Assembly (NCBI GenBank): GCA_023399095.1
Contig: JAEWQS010000081.1
Span: 1 to 64,000, forward strand
DNA length: 64,000 bases
Reading direction: 5' to 3'
Source of the DNA: Bacillota bacterium
Lineage (GTDB): Bacteria > Bacillota > Clostridia > Christensenellales > SZUA-584
The notes under the pieces are model-generated. The model saw only the letters and a program-made list of their open reading frames with translations, ran no database searches and was not told the origin of the DNA. The position numbers and the translations under genes were made by a program. This document shows, in pieces, positions 32,671-42,344 of the stretch (position 1 is the first letter of the stretch; every line of letters begins with the position of its first letter).

Positions 32671-34998
32671 CTACAGCGTTTCGTCTCCAGGTCTGGTGGT
32701 CATAAGCTTATATAGCCGGGTTTGGCGAGGAAATCTGTTGATAAATGGGACGAGGGCGCTGCCGTATTTGATCAGACCGCAGCCTGCGTCCGCGTTGGTA
32801 ATATAGCTCATCTGCTCGCTGGAGATGCTCAGCAGCTTGGACAGCTTTGCGCGGTCACTCGCCGCCTGGTTGAGCATGACGATGAACTCGGAGTTGGAAA
32901 GCATGGTGCTTGCCAGCACGGAATCCAGAAGGTACTCCACATTCTGTGTAATGGCCGTGGGATATGCGTTTCTTTTTCTGAACCTGCGCCACGCGGAGTT
33001 GAAGAAAGACCCGCTGTGTTCGTTTTCAAAGACCACATGGAACTCGTCGATAAAGATGTGCGTCCGTTTTCCTGCCGCCCAGTTTTCTGTCACGCGGTTG
33101 AGCATGGCGTCGGTAATGACCAACAGGCCCATGGTTTTGAGCTGCTTTCCGAGGTCCATGATGTCGTACACGATCATGCGGTTGTTCACGTCCACGTTGG
33201 TCAGATTCGCGAACGCATTGAGGCTGCCGGAGGTGAACAGCTCCAGGGACAACGCAAGGTCGGCGGCTTCCTTTTCAGGCTGCGCCAACAATTCCTCGCG
33301 CAGCGTCACCAGCGTGGGCATATCGCCGCTTTTCTTAAAGGCCCGGTAGACGTTCTCCACGCAACGGTCAATGATGCTTTTCTGCTTCGGCCCCATACCG
33401 CCCTTATCTAATTGTTCAAACAGGGAGAGTACAAACTCGGATTTGTCGATGACCGGATTGCCGCCGTCGCCGTACCCCTTAACCATATCGAGGGCGTTGA
33501 TGTGGTCGTCGCTGCCCGCCGCAATGCGGATGACCTCGCCGCCCATGGCGCGCACCAGAGAGGCGTACTCGCGCTCGGGATCGCAGACCAAGATATCATC
33601 GTCGGTGGCAAGTGCAAGAAAAGCGATCAGCTCCTTGGCGCTAAAGGATTTGCCGGAGCCTGGCACGCCCAGCAGAAAGGCGTTGGGATTTAAGAGCTTT
33701 GCCTTATTGCACATGATGAGGTTATGGGAGATGGCGTTCTCCCCAAAATACACGCCGCCCGTGTCCATGATTTCCTGTACCCGGAACGGAATGAGCACCG
33801 CTAGGCTCTCGGTGGTCAGCGTCCGCAACGCGTTGACTTTCCGCAGACCGATGGGCAGCGCGGTGTTCAGCCCGTCCATCTGCTGGTATTTCAGCGTGGC
33901 GAACTGGCACAGGTGCTTGCGGGCAGTGGTCAAAAGCGCGTCGGTATCTGCGTCAAGCTGCTCTAAGCTGTCGGCGGTATGCACCAGCGTGAGCACGGCG
34001 AACATCATGCGCTGGTCGCGAGTGGTGAGATCGTCTAAAAACTCCTTGCTCTCCTTGCGCTGCAATTCCATATCATACGGTATCACAGCGGAAAAGTTGT
34101 TGTTCTGGTTCTGGCGGCGCTGCCAGTTGGTAATGTTGGTTTCTACGCCCAGCAAGCGGTTTTCCACCTCGCGCACCGCCTCGTCCGTGGGCACGGGTAT
34201 CACGTCGATACTCAGCATGAGGTTGCGGTTGAGATCGGTCAGTTCCGTTACCATGTCGTCCTTAATATAGGAGGCATATTCCCGCAGGAACAGCACCCGT
34301 CCGAAGCGGCTGCCCATCTTGAAATGATCAGCCGCAAACTCCAACGTATCCGGGCAGATAAAGTCTCGAAAATCGTGGCCCTTGCGCATGGTTTCGGAAA
34401 GCTCAAAGCGGAAGCTGGTTTCCTCGCCGACGCGGTAGAAGTCATGCAGCGCCCTTAGCTTCTCGGTGGCGTCCATTTCGGTGCAGCGGGAACCCAGCCG
34501 CATAAAATGGGCAATGAGATCAGCGCCCACACGAGCGAAGTAGTTTTTCGCTTCCTCAATGCTCTTTTTGCACACGGAGATGGTCACATACTTTTCCTGC
34601 ACCATGTTGCTTAAGCCGGTGGCTTTGTCCATGAGCATTTTGTTATATTCCTTACGGTAGAGATCCAGGCCGTCCTCCCTATACGGAATCAGTATGGCTT
34701 TTTCAAAGTCCGCTTTGTTGAGCCTGCGGTTGGCGATAGTGATCTTGGTGGTTGCGCCGCTGTCATAGGAGTTCAAAAGCTCACTGTACTCCAGAAACAT
34801 GGCCTCCTTGTCCTCGCGGGAGGCCACGGCATAGTTGATGTCGGTAAACTTGAAGGTTCTGGCGTACTTATTGCGGCCAACAAGAAAAATGCCATCCTCC
34901 CAAATGCACGAAATGGGGATGGCCTGCTGAACGCTTTTGGGAACGATGAACCTTTCCTTATCCTGCCGGAACAGGTTTTTCAGTGATTTAATGGCCAT
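32671..34998 (-). CDS. virB4: VirB4/TraE-type conjugation ATPase
   Basis: A 775-residue protein with a Walker A motif Gly-Val-Pro-Gly-Ser-Gly-Lys-Ser at about residue 440 and a Walker B region near Thr-His-Ile-Phe-Ile-Asp-Glu-Phe-His at about 650. It drives assembly and substrate movement in the type IV secretion channel from the inner face of the membrane. Its start lies inside the end of the PrgI gene, as in many ICEs. Length is normal for the family and the frame is intact. Confidence 0.92.
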   Translation of the reverse strand: MAIKSLKNLFRQDKERFIVPKSVQQAIPISCIWEDGIFLVGRNKYARTFKFTDINYAVASREDKEAMFLEYSELLNSYDSGATTKITIANRRLNKADFEKAILIPYREDGLDLYRKEYNKMLMDKATGLSNMVQEKYVTISVCKKSIEEAKNYFARVGADLIAHFMRLGSRCTEMDATEKLRALHDFYRVGEETSFRFELSETMRKGHDFRDFICPDTLEFAADHFKMGSRFGRVLFLREYASYIKDDMVTELTDLNRNLMLSIDVIPVPTDEAVREVENRLLGVETNITNWQRRQNQNNNFSAVIPYDMELQRKESKEFLDDLTTRDQRMMFAVLTLVHTADSLEQLDADTDALLTTARKHLCQFATLKYQQMDGLNTALPIGLRKVNALRTLTTESLAVLIPFRVQEIMDTGGVYFGENAISHNLIMCNKAKLLNPNAFLLGVPGSGKSFSAKELIAFLALATDDDILVCDPEREYASLVRAMGGEVIRIAAGSDDHINALDMVKGYGDGGNPVIDKSEFVLSLFEQLDKGGMGPKQKSIIDRCVENVYRAFKKSGDMPTLVTLREELLAQPEKEAADLALSLELFTSGSLNAFANLTNVDVNNRMIVYDIMDLGKQLKTMGLLVITDAMLNRVTENWAAGKRTHIFIDEFHVVFENEHSGSFFNSAWRRFRKRNAYPTAITQNVEYLLDSVLASTMLSNSEFIVMLNQAASDRAKLSKLLSISSEQMSYITNADAGCGLIKYGSALVPFINRFPRQTRLYKLMTTRPGDETL

Positions 34999-35356
34999 GC
35001 TTCTTCATGCCCTCCTTTTCCTTTAATTCGATTGCACCCTTTAGGGCCTCGTAATAAATGTTGCCCGGCACAAAGGTCAGGCGCTTTGGCATGAGGAACT
35101 CGGATTTGATCCATGCCCACACGAACTGCTCCGCCGTCATGCCGTGGTAGCTGATAAAGCCCATGGCGGCAAAAGGCGCGACGCTGACGATGCACATCCA
35201 GCTCACAGTTTCCATGCCGAAATACGGGCGGATGACAAAGTATAGCGCCACGGCCACGCCGCAGGCGCAAATAGAAAAAAAGAACTGCCGCATCGACAGC
35301 CCAAAAAACATAGATTCGGTGTACGCCCGAATCTCGCGGTTGATTTTGACTTCCAA
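34988..35356 (-). CDS. PrgI-family membrane protein
   Basis: A 122-residue protein beginning with Glu-Val-Lys-Ile-Asn-Arg-Glu-Ile after a TTG start (GGAGG nine bases upstream). Two membrane helices follow (about 28-45 and 50-70), then an amphipathic tail with Leu-Thr-Phe-Val-Pro-Gly-Asn. This is the pattern of PrgI/TcpE-like small subunits encoded just before VirB4 in Gram-positive conjugation systems. Confidence 0.8.
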   Translation of the reverse strand: MEVKINREIRAYTESMFFGLSMRQFFFSICACGVAVALYFVIRPYFGMETVSWMCIVSVAPFAAMGFISYHGMTAEQFVWAWIKSEFLMPKRLTFVPGNIYYEALKGAIELKEKEGMKKHGH

Positions 35357-35544
35357 TAGGATTCACCTCCAGATTTGGTTTGGCTACAATACTTCTCGCT
35401 GCGCCTTGAGCAGCTTTTCTTCAAGACGGCAGCAATCTTCAAGCCAGCAACCCCGCTGCTTCACGGCGTAAATCGGCAATACACGCAGACACAGTCCTGC
35501 AAGGTATACGGTATCTCCTCACATTCTGTTCATGCGTGCGCACC

Positions 35545-36375
35545 TTACAGGCCCATCATCTCGCGCACAACCTTATCGGCCATCTTCACGGTGCCGACGA
35601 GTATGAGCATATTGAAGATCAGCTCGCCCACGTAGCTCCACACCTGCGTGACCGCCGCCGCGCTTTCATTTACAGCGGGCGGCGACGCGGCAAACACAGA
35701 GAAGATAATGCAGGCCAGCACAATGATCGCCCCCTCCATACAGACGGCGGCGTAGCTCTTGATGAACGCCTTGCCCACGCTCTGGCTCGGCTCTCCCGCG
35801 AAAGCCGCCAGCGGCACAGGCGCGATGGCGGTGTAGAGATAGAGCTTAAAAAAGCGGCCGTACACCGACATAATCATAATGAAGGACAGCACCGTAATGA
35901 ACAGCCCTCCCAGCAGTGTTACCGCCCAAAGCGGGATGCTGTTGAAAAAGTCCACGTTTTCAATCGCCGTTGCGATGCTGTCGGGCAGCACCATTTCACT
36001 CGCCGCGCCGAAGCCCGCCGCGTTCATAATCGTGCTAATTAAGCCCTGTACGATTCTAAAGAGGGCCATCATCAGCTCCAATCCGTAGGTGATCGCGGCC
36101 TTGGCTAGCGCGAAGCGGATAAACAACTTGACGGCGTGCTCGGGCTTTTTAACCTCGGCAAAGCTGCCGCAGGTTTTCACGACGCCCATGACAAAAAATA
36201 ACACCAAAAGAGCCAGACCAACGGCTTGTACCGCGCCGTGGATGTCCACGATGACGTTCCAGATGCCGCCGCCCTTGAAGTCTTCGGGGCTTTGAGTGAG
36301 AAGCTGCCATATCTCAGAGAGCTTGCTATTCCAGGTGTCCAGTGCGTTTTGCAGGTTTTCTACAATCCAATTCAA
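35545..36375 (-). CDS. TrbL/VirB6-like membrane protein
   Basis: A 276-residue protein from a TTG start (GGAGG eight bases upstream). It has about six hydrophobic segments between residues 38 and 265, including Leu-Leu-Val-Leu-Phe-Phe-Val-Met-Gly-Val-Val-Lys-Thr-Cys and the conserved Ala-Pro-Val-Pro-Leu-Ala-Ala-Phe-Ala. It corresponds to the polytopic channel subunit of Gram-positive type IV secretion and lies at the expected place between Maff2-like and PrgI genes. The 188 bases downstream of it hold no gene that I can support. Confidence 0.8.
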   Translation of the reverse strand: MNWIVENLQNALDTWNSKLSEIWQLLTQSPEDFKGGGIWNVIVDIHGAVQAVGLALLVLFFVMGVVKTCGSFAEVKKPEHAVKLFIRFALAKAAITYGLELMMALFRIVQGLISTIMNAAGFGAASEMVLPDSIATAIENVDFFNSIPLWAVTLLGGLFITVLSFIMIMSVYGRFFKLYLYTAIAPVPLAAFAGEPSQSVGKAFIKSYAAVCMEGAIIVLACIIFSVFAASPPAVNESAAAVTQVWSYVGELIFNMLILVGTVKMADKVVREMMGL

Positions 36376-36445
36376 TCAACACACCTCCTTCGGAAAGAAT
36401 CAAGGCGGGCCGGTTTCGGTGCCCGCCCCTTGCCGAACACCGGAA

Positions 36446-36778
36446 TCAACCTGTAATGAGGGTCAGGATTTCCTTGGCAAAGGTAATAATGACGCCCCCT
36501 GCCAGCGTAAGGAACCCGTTGGCCCTCTGGCTCGGATCATGAGATTTGAGCGAAAGCCCAATCTGCACCACGCCGAAGCCTAAGAGTATCAGACCAATGG
36601 CACGGATGAGTCCGAAAATAAATCCGGAAAGGTTATTGACCACCTGTATGGGGTCGTCTCCAGCGGCAAAAGCCGTGGTGCTGAACATGGTCAGCATCAG
36701 AGCGAGCACGACGTAAACGGCAAGGGCCTTGCAAAGCCCCTTGCCCATGGGCAGCTTTTGAGTATTCTTGTTTTTCAT
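36446..36778 (-). CDS. Maff2-like small membrane protein
   Basis: A 110-residue protein with an N-terminal signal segment ending Ala-Phe-Ala-Ala, then two hydrophobic helices and Ser-Gln-Arg-Ala-Asn-Gly-Phe-Leu-Thr-Leu-Ala-Gly-Gly. Its size and position directly after the coupling protein gene match Maff2/VirB2-like proteins of this ICE family, which may be pilin-like channel parts. AGGAGG lies nine bases before the ATG at 36778. Confidence 0.7.
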   Translation of the reverse strand: MKNKNTQKLPMGKGLCKALAVYVVLALMLTMFSTTAFAAGDDPIQVVNNLSGFIFGLIRAIGLILLGFGVVQIGLSLKSHDPSQRANGFLTLAGGVIITFAKEILTLITG

Positions 36779-36782
36779 GATA

Positions 36783-38600
36783 TCAAGCCTCCTGTTTTTT
36801 GGATTGGTATAGCGCCTGCATGTCCTCCTCGGACAAAAGCTCGAAGGTGATCTCCCTGGAAGCAAGCTGCTCCAGCCTTGGCATATCGCCTGTGGGCTTC
36901 ACAAACGCAAGGGACGCCACCACCTGGGTTACTTCGCCGTGCCGGTACGCCTCTCCACCGCCGTCCGTGGTATGGGAAACATGCGGGTGCCGAAGAATGT
37001 CGTACTTTTCATCCATTACCGGGCGTTCGCCGCGCACAAACAAAAGCGCGTAGCGGTTGTCCAGCATACGCACCTCATCCGGGGTCAACAGCTCGCGCCC
37101 GGTAATCTGGTAATTGGTCGAATAGTTCCCGCTACGACCTGTGCTCTTGCCGTAGGTGTTGGTGTCAATCGTGGACTTGCCCAGGAGCGATTCGCTGATG
37201 AGCTTGTGTGTAGAGGTTTCGTTGCCGCCCAAATAGAGAAATTCATCACAGTTGCCCATAATGCTTTCCCATTGCTTTTCAAAGAGCGCCTTGAGCTGCG
37301 CGATGTTTTGCAGGATGATGGACACCGACACGTTGCGGGAGCGCATGACGGACAGGATTTTTTCAAAGTCGTCCGGCAGGCTGACATTGGCGAACTCATC
37401 CATCACAAAATGCACATGCACCGGCAGGCTCCCGCCGTGCTTATGGTCGGCACAGTGGAATAGCTGCTGGAAAAGCTGCGTATAAAGGATGGACACCAAA
37501 AAGTTGAAGCTGGAGTCGTTGTCGGGTATCAGCGCAAACAGCGCCACCTTCTTTTCTCCAATAGAGAACAGGTCCAGCTCGTCCGCAGCGGTCAGCGCCG
37601 CCAGGCTGTACAGATTGAACTTTTCCAGCCGGGACGCCAGCGTGATCTGGATGGACTTTAATGTCTTGGCGCTGCCGCTGTGGTAATCTCGGTAGTATTT
37701 GAGCGCGATATGCTCAGGTTCCCGCATCTCCAAACGGTTAAACAGCTCATCCAGCGGGGATTGGTATTCGTCGTTGTCCTCGCGCACCTCGCCGGCGCGC
37801 AGCATCTCCATGACCATCGAGAAATTCTGTTCTTCCTCCGGCGCTTCATATAGCAGGTAAAAGATGAGCGCCAGCAGCAGCATGCTTGCCGCCGTATCCC
37901 AAAACGGGTCCTGGGTCTGCGCGCCCTTGGGCGTGGTGGCCTTAAAAAGATTCGTCACCAGCTTTTGCACATCGTTGTCGGAAATAAGGTACACGAACGG
38001 GTTATAGCAGTGGCTGCGCTCCATGTTGATGAGGTCCAGTATCCGCACATCGTAGCCCTTTGCTTTGAGCAGGCGTCCGGTGTCCCGCAGAATTTCGCCC
38101 TTGGGATCGAGAACCACCATGCTGGTGTTGGCCTGCATGACGTTGGGCTTGGCGTAAAAGCGGGTCTTGCCGGAACCGCTGCCGCCCACCACCATGATGT
38201 TGAGGTTGCGCCGGTGCTTTTTCCCGTCCAGCCCGATGCGCACGTTTTGGGTGAGCAGCTTGTTTTGCGCAAACGCCTTATCTCGGTACTTTCTGCAAAC
38301 GGCGGCGGCATCGCCCCATCGGGCGCTGCCGTGCTCCTCGCCCTTGCGGTAGTTGCGGCGGGTGGAAAGAAAAATGCCGATCCCCATCCCGTAAGCGAGC
38401 AAAAAAAGAAGGACAGTTTTGAGGCTGTCCTTCATCCATATGATGTGAAAGGGATCGTTCAGCGCCGGTGGCAGGCCTTGCAGGATCTCGGCAAGTCCGC
38501 CACTTACCGACGGGGCGATCAGCAGCGCCAGCCAGACCACGGGAACGACGCCGCAGATGCTTAAGATCAGGATGGTCTGCCGGTCATTCGTGTTCTTCAT
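36783..38600 (-). CDS. virD4: VirD4/TraG type IV coupling protein
   Basis: A 605-residue protein with two N-terminal membrane helices (about 9-30 and 57-80), Walker A Gly-Gly-Ser-Gly-Ser-Gly-Lys-Thr at about residue 142, and the Val-Met-Asp-Glu-Phe-Ala-Asn Walker B region at about 400. It recruits the relaxase-DNA complex to the channel and helps pump DNA. The frame is intact and of normal length. Confidence 0.93.
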   Translation of the reverse strand: MKNTNDRQTILILSICGVVPVVWLALLIAPSVSGGLAEILQGLPPALNDPFHIIWMKDSLKTVLLFLLAYGMGIGIFLSTRRNYRKGEEHGSARWGDAAAVCRKYRDKAFAQNKLLTQNVRIGLDGKKHRRNLNIMVVGGSGSGKTRFYAKPNVMQANTSMVVLDPKGEILRDTGRLLKAKGYDVRILDLINMERSHCYNPFVYLISDNDVQKLVTNLFKATTPKGAQTQDPFWDTAASMLLLALIFYLLYEAPEEEQNFSMVMEMLRAGEVREDNDEYQSPLDELFNRLEMREPEHIALKYYRDYHSGSAKTLKSIQITLASRLEKFNLYSLAALTAADELDLFSIGEKKVALFALIPDNDSSFNFLVSILYTQLFQQLFHCADHKHGGSLPVHVHFVMDEFANVSLPDDFEKILSVMRSRNVSVSIILQNIAQLKALFEKQWESIMGNCDEFLYLGGNETSTHKLISESLLGKSTIDTNTYGKSTGRSGNYSTNYQITGRELLTPDEVRMLDNRYALLFVRGERPVMDEKYDILRHPHVSHTTDGGGEAYRHGEVTQVVASLAFVKPTGDMPRLEQLASREITFELLSEEDMQALYQSKKQEA

Positions 38601-38657
38601 CGTCACTCACCGACTCCAGCCTGGGCCTGCACAGGCTTTCGATACACTGCCACATAT

Positions 38658-38849
38658 TCAGCGCTCCCCTCTGTCGATACTTTTCTTTTCCTTTTTGGTC
38701 GGCGCGTCTATGACCTTGAGAAGCACCTCATCCACCGCATCGGTGGAGCGCTGCTCCCGCAAAAGCTCGTTGCGCTTGTCGTTCAGGGAGTGAAAGACGA
38801 CGCCGTATTCGTATTTGTCCATTTCAAGGACTCTCGTTTCGTCCTGCAT
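38658..38849 (-). CDS. Small ICE protein (63 aa)
   Basis: A hydrophilic 63-residue protein (Lys-Tyr-Glu-Tyr-Gly-Val-Val-Phe-His, then Arg-Ser-Thr-Asp-Ala-Val-Asp-Glu-Val-Leu-Leu-Lys-Val) preceded by GGAGG. Small genes of this type lie upstream of the coupling protein gene in related elements. No function known. Confidence 0.6.
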   Translation of the reverse strand: MQDETRVLEMDKYEYGVVFHSLNDKRNELLREQRSTDAVDEVLLKVIDAPTKKEKKSIDRGER

Positions 38850-38861
38850 AGGGAACCCTCC

Positions 38862-39767
38862 TTATCTTTCATGGTCCTGCTGCCGTGGTGATTTACCATG
38901 CTCCAGCACCCTGGACATGCGGGCGGATATATCCGCCGCCGTATCCCGGATGGCCGACAGCTCGCCCCGGATGTCCTGCGCCTCCATACCGGCAAAGGTA
39001 TCCGGCAGGCGGGAAAAATCGTAGCCCTTGGTGTCGATGCCGTTTTTTCTGCACAGCATATACGACACGCAGTAGGCCCGGAAGGCGTTGGCACTGCGGT
39101 CATATGCGGGATCGCCGTTCGCGTATTCCGCATGGGCTAGCTCCACGGCGACACTGCGGAAGATGTCCGCGCCGTCCATGCCCTTGCGCACAAAGATGAT
39201 ATTCTGCTGCGGGTCAAGCAGCGCGCCCTGTTCGGCCTGCTCCATATTTTCCGTTGCCTGCACGGCGGCGGGCGCACCCGTGATGAGCGCTTTTATTAGG
39301 ACGCGTTCATCACGACTCACTTGGGGCTGCATACGTGCGCGTACCGTGGTCTGCGTGATGTCGAACACCTTCTTGGGGTTATACGATACGCCGATGGAGC
39401 CGTCCTCGCGGGTGTATTCGTCCCCCGGCTCCAGAATGACGATGCCCTTCTGGTTCTTTTTTACATAGCCGTCCTGGTCTTTCCAGTAATCGAAATCCCC
39501 GATCTTCTGCGCGTCGGGCTTCTGCGCCGCGATAAGCAGGGCGTTGCCCACAGAATAACGGTCGAAGCGGCTCTGCACGTCCAGATAGGTCTGGAAAGTC
39601 GTCCCTTCTCGCACGATGTCCTCGGCGGTGCGGTCGATCAGATCAAAGGCGCTGCTGCGCTCGGCCTGCTTTTTCGCCGCCCACGCCTCCTTGTCAAAGG
39701 CGTCATCCGGCTGATAGGCGGGTTCCTGCGCTTTAGGCGCGTCAAAAATATCGTCAAAGTTACTCAT
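38862..39767 (-). CDS. LtrC/ArdC-like protein
   Basis: A 301-residue protein. Residues 50-140 have the ArdC-N/LtrC pattern (Tyr-Ser-Val-Gly-Asn-Ala-Leu-Leu-Ile-Ala-Ala-Gln, then Trp-Lys-Asp..Lys-Gly-Ile-Val-Ile-Leu). Later comes Ala-Val-Glu-Leu-Ala-His-Ala-Glu-Tyr, at the place of the metalloprotease helix in ArdC but lacking the full His-Glu-x-x-His. ArdC domains bind single-stranded DNA and some block restriction. The missing motif suggests binding rather than proteolysis. Confidence 0.65.
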   Translation of the reverse strand: MSNFDDIFDAPKAQEPAYQPDDAFDKEAWAAKKQAERSSAFDLIDRTAEDIVREGTTFQTYLDVQSRFDRYSVGNALLIAAQKPDAQKIGDFDYWKDQDGYVKKNQKGIVILEPGDEYTREDGSIGVSYNPKKVFDITQTTVRARMQPQVSRDERVLIKALITGAPAAVQATENMEQAEQGALLDPQQNIIFVRKGMDGADIFRSVAVELAHAEYANGDPAYDRSANAFRAYCVSYMLCRKNGIDTKGYDFSRLPDTFAGMEAQDIRGELSAIRDTAADISARMSRVLEHGKSPRQQDHER

Positions 39768-39773
39768 GAAAAA

Positions 39774-40586
39774 TTACCTCTCTTTCGATCTTTTCTGTTT
39801 CCTGGGCCTTTGCTGCGGCTGCTTGTGCTGCGCGGGCTTATTCTGTTTTGCCTTGGGCTCGCGCCGCGGTTCCTCGCGCTTCGGGGCCTCCGCCTCCTGC
39901 TGCTTGACCGCCTTGATCTGCCTGAGCTCCTCCCGCACGGAGGGGCGCAGGAAAGACGCTTTCTCGGGCGGCTTAGTAGTACCCTCGGCGGAGCTCCTTG
40001 GCTTCTCTGAGATAGGCTCGGACGGAGGGGATTTTTCCGTCTTCGCCGCCGTGGGGTTTTCGGGCTGCGCCTGCTCCTTCTTTAAGGGCTTTTCAAACAG
40101 CTCGTCCACCACCTTGTCCGTGGCGTCCTTGTCGGGTACGTCCTTCTCCGGCGCTGCCGGGGCTTTATCCGCTCTGGACTTTTCGATGTCGGCGCGTACC
40201 GTCGCGGTGTTGACGGCTGCGAAATTGAAGCGCTCCACAATATCGTTGATTCTTCTGGCATCCTCGACGCGCACCATGACCGGTGTGATGCCGTCCGGGC
40301 TGCCCTTGGGGTCGCGCATGACGCAATAGAGGATACCGTACTGCTTGGCCTTCTCCACAAACATCTGCATGTCGCTGTTTTTGACGTTGAAAACATCCAG
40401 CTCCTTACCGCTTCTGAGCATGGTCTCCAACCGTGCCCGGCCCTTCGTCTTTTTCTGCTGGCTCAAAATGGTATACAGCAAAACCGCCAGGTTTTTTGCA
40501 CCCGCACCGGCCAGCCGTATGGCAACCTCCGCGCCGTCCAGCGTCATTTTAAAGACCTGTTCTGCCGCCTCGCCTGAATGGTTCAT
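39774..40586 (-). CDS. PcfB-like (DUF3801) conjugation protein
   Basis: A 270-residue protein. The N-terminal 150 residues have the PcfB/DUF3801 layout (Leu-Ala-Gly-Ala-Gly-Ala-Lys-Asn-Leu-Ala-Val-Leu-Leu-Tyr; Tyr-Cys-Val-Met-Arg-Asp-Pro), and the rest is a charged Pro/Glu/Lys tail. PcfB proteins help dock the relaxosome to the coupling protein. It overlaps the relaxase gene end by 38 bases. Confidence 0.75.
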   Translation of the reverse strand: MNHSGEAAEQVFKMTLDGAEVAIRLAGAGAKNLAVLLYTILSQQKKTKGRARLETMLRSGKELDVFNVKNSDMQMFVEKAKQYGILYCVMRDPKGSPDGITPVMVRVEDARRINDIVERFNFAAVNTATVRADIEKSRADKAPAAPEKDVPDKDATDKVVDELFEKPLKKEQAQPENPTAAKTEKSPPSEPISEKPRSSAEGTTKPPEKASFLRPSVREELRQIKAVKQQEAEAPKREEPRREPKAKQNKPAQHKQPQQRPRKQKRSKER

Positions 40587-41982
40587 GGCTCTTTTCCTCC
40601 TTTTTCTGTTTTTCGTCCTCTCGGACAGCTTTGAGCTTTTCGGCCATTACGCCCGAACGCCCGGTAATCCCGTCACATAGCTTCACCTCCCCGCGCAGCT
40701 TGGATAGCTCTTTGGTGATTGCGGAAATTTCCGCTTTCAGTATGGCAAGCTGCTGCTCGTCCCCGGCGCTGCGCAGCCTGTTTTTCAGCCGCTTGCGGTC
40801 GCCCGTGAGCGTTTCCATCTTCTTTTGCAAACCTTCCTTATATGAAGAAAGCTGCCCGGCGGTATCGATGCGATTCCGCGCAAGCAGCCTTGCTTCCTGA
40901 GAAATGGTTCTCATTCTTCGCACATCCTCCCGCAGGAGGAAATGCGGGTTCTTAGGGGATGCCCGGCCCTTGGGGAGAATGCCGAGCTTATAGCAGTAAT
41001 GCAGGTACAGCCCGCGCAGGCCGCCGATACGCTTTGCTTTTTTTATATCCCCCTTGAAGCGGACCACGTTAACAGTTTGCTTGGGTGGCGAGGTCTTTGG
41101 CCTCGGTCGGCTCCCGGCATAGAGGATACGGCGGCAAATAGCGTCCAGCGTATAATCGTTGCCAAAATTGCGGGCAAGCCGGAAAAACCGCTCCTTGCCT
41201 GGCGGCCGCAAGGAAATATCCTTGCCCAGCTTGATCTCATATCCCATGCTGCGCAGATTATGAAAGAACTGCCTGTCAGTCATGGCTTCGCTTATGGCCC
41301 GGTCCACATCTTTTTTGATAAGGCCACGCCATGTGGGTTTGCCCTGCTGATCGGCGCGCCATTCGCCGTACTGCTTGGCCTTGCCGCGCGTGGGGTCTTC
41401 AATGACCGAAAGCCCGAATTCCCGGCACAGCTTATCCGATGCTTTGCGCATTTCCATATAGGTGTCCGTGCAGTCGTTGTAGCGGTAGCCGTCCGCGAAC
41501 GATACGGAATTCAGCACAAAATGGTTGTGGATATGGTTTTCCTTATCCAGATGGGTGGCTACAATGACCTGAAACCGCTCACCCCAAAGCTCTTTTGCCA
41601 GCCGCACGCCGATTTCATGGGCAGCATCCGGCGTTGCCTCACCAGGGGCAAAGGACTGGTATCCGTGAAAGGCCACGATACCGTCTTCCTTGCCATACCG
41701 TTTTTTCACCGCCATCATTTCCTCACGCGCCGTGGCGGGAAAACAGTTGACGCCCATCACATAGCGGGACAGGGAGGATGCGTCGTTTTCCAGACCAACG
41801 CTTTTTTGCACCTTTTTGTTCTGTACGGCGTATTCAATCACATCGGCCAGCCCCTGGGCCTCCCCCTCCGTCATATCCTGCTTCTGATAAAAGGCGGGAT
41901 TCTGTGTTTTGTCAGGGTTCTCCACATAGATAACCACCTTGCCCAGCCAGCCGCGCACGTCCCATATGGCCGTCGTAGCCAT
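40549..41982 (-). CDS. Relaxase (MobA/VirD2 type)
   Basis: A 477-residue protein with the three-His relaxase motif His-Ile-His-Asn-His at about residue 152, after Val-Ala-Thr-His-Leu-Asp-Lys-Glu. The N-terminal region has Tyr residues suited to nicking, and the C-terminal third is a coiled-coil-like Lys/Arg helix. It would nick oriT and carry the strand through the channel. Start ATG at 41982 follows GGAGG by ten bases; three codons earlier is an alternative. The mobC gene ends at its start. Confidence 0.88.
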   Translation of the reverse strand: MATTAIWDVRGWLGKVVIYVENPDKTQNPAFYQKQDMTEGEAQGLADVIEYAVQNKKVQKSVGLENDASSLSRYVMGVNCFPATAREEMMAVKKRYGKEDGIVAFHGYQSFAPGEATPDAAHEIGVRLAKELWGERFQVIVATHLDKENHIHNHFVLNSVSFADGYRYNDCTDTYMEMRKASDKLCREFGLSVIEDPTRGKAKQYGEWRADQQGKPTWRGLIKKDVDRAISEAMTDRQFFHNLRSMGYEIKLGKDISLRPPGKERFFRLARNFGNDYTLDAICRRILYAGSRPRPKTSPPKQTVNVVRFKGDIKKAKRIGGLRGLYLHYCYKLGILPKGRASPKNPHFLLREDVRRMRTISQEARLLARNRIDTAGQLSSYKEGLQKKMETLTGDRKRLKNRLRSAGDEQQLAILKAEISAITKELSKLRGEVKLCDGITGRSGVMAEKLKAVREDEKQKKEEKSHEPFRRGGRTGL

Positions 41983-41983
41983 A

Positions 41984-42313
41984 TCACTCATTCCTCCTTG
42001 GTAATAACACGGCATTTGTGATCGTTCTCACGGTCTCCTTGAACAGACGCATGTTTTCATCGTAACGCTGCACGTCCATGACGCCGAGCACATGGGCCTT
42101 CTGTGCGATCTGATTCAAATTGTTGCCTATAGCGTGCAGCTCCTTCATCATGGAGAAGTAGTCGGGCGGCGGCGTGTCCTGGGGAACCACGCCATTTATA
42201 AGGTGGCGAAGGTAGGCTTCACGGGACAAGCCGGATTTCTTCACCAGCTTATCCAAAGCCTGCGCTTCCTTTTTATGCAACCAGAACTGTATATGAACAT
42301 TCCGATTTCTCAT
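41984..42313 (-). CDS. mobC: MobC-like relaxosome protein
   Basis: A 109-residue protein with a ribbon-helix-helix-like N-terminus (Val-His-Ile-Gln-Phe-Trp-Leu, then Leu-Ser-Arg-Glu-Ala-Tyr-Leu-Arg) and a MobC helix (Leu-His-Ala-Ile-Gly-Asn-Asn-Leu-Asn-Gln-Ile-Ala). MobC opens oriT DNA for the relaxase. The gene is just downstream of the triple hairpin at 42345-42412. Confidence 0.85.
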   Translation of the reverse strand: MRNRNVHIQFWLHKKEAQALDKLVKKSGLSREAYLRHLINGVVPQDTPPPDYFSMMKELHAIGNNLNQIAQKAHVLGVMDVQRYDENMRLFKETVRTITNAVLLPRRNE

Positions 42314-42344
42314 TATGGGCAGCACCTTCTTTCTCAAAAGGGTT

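Noticed and set aside
33371..34270. Plus-strand frame of 299 codons opposite virB4
   Set aside because: Antisense to a conserved ATPase gene, with low-complexity Ser/Arg composition typical of shadow frames.
40942..42021. Plus-strand frame of 359 codons opposite the relaxase gene
   Set aside because: It is wholly antisense to a recognisable relaxase, has no ribosome site and matches no family; high G/C third positions keep the frame open.
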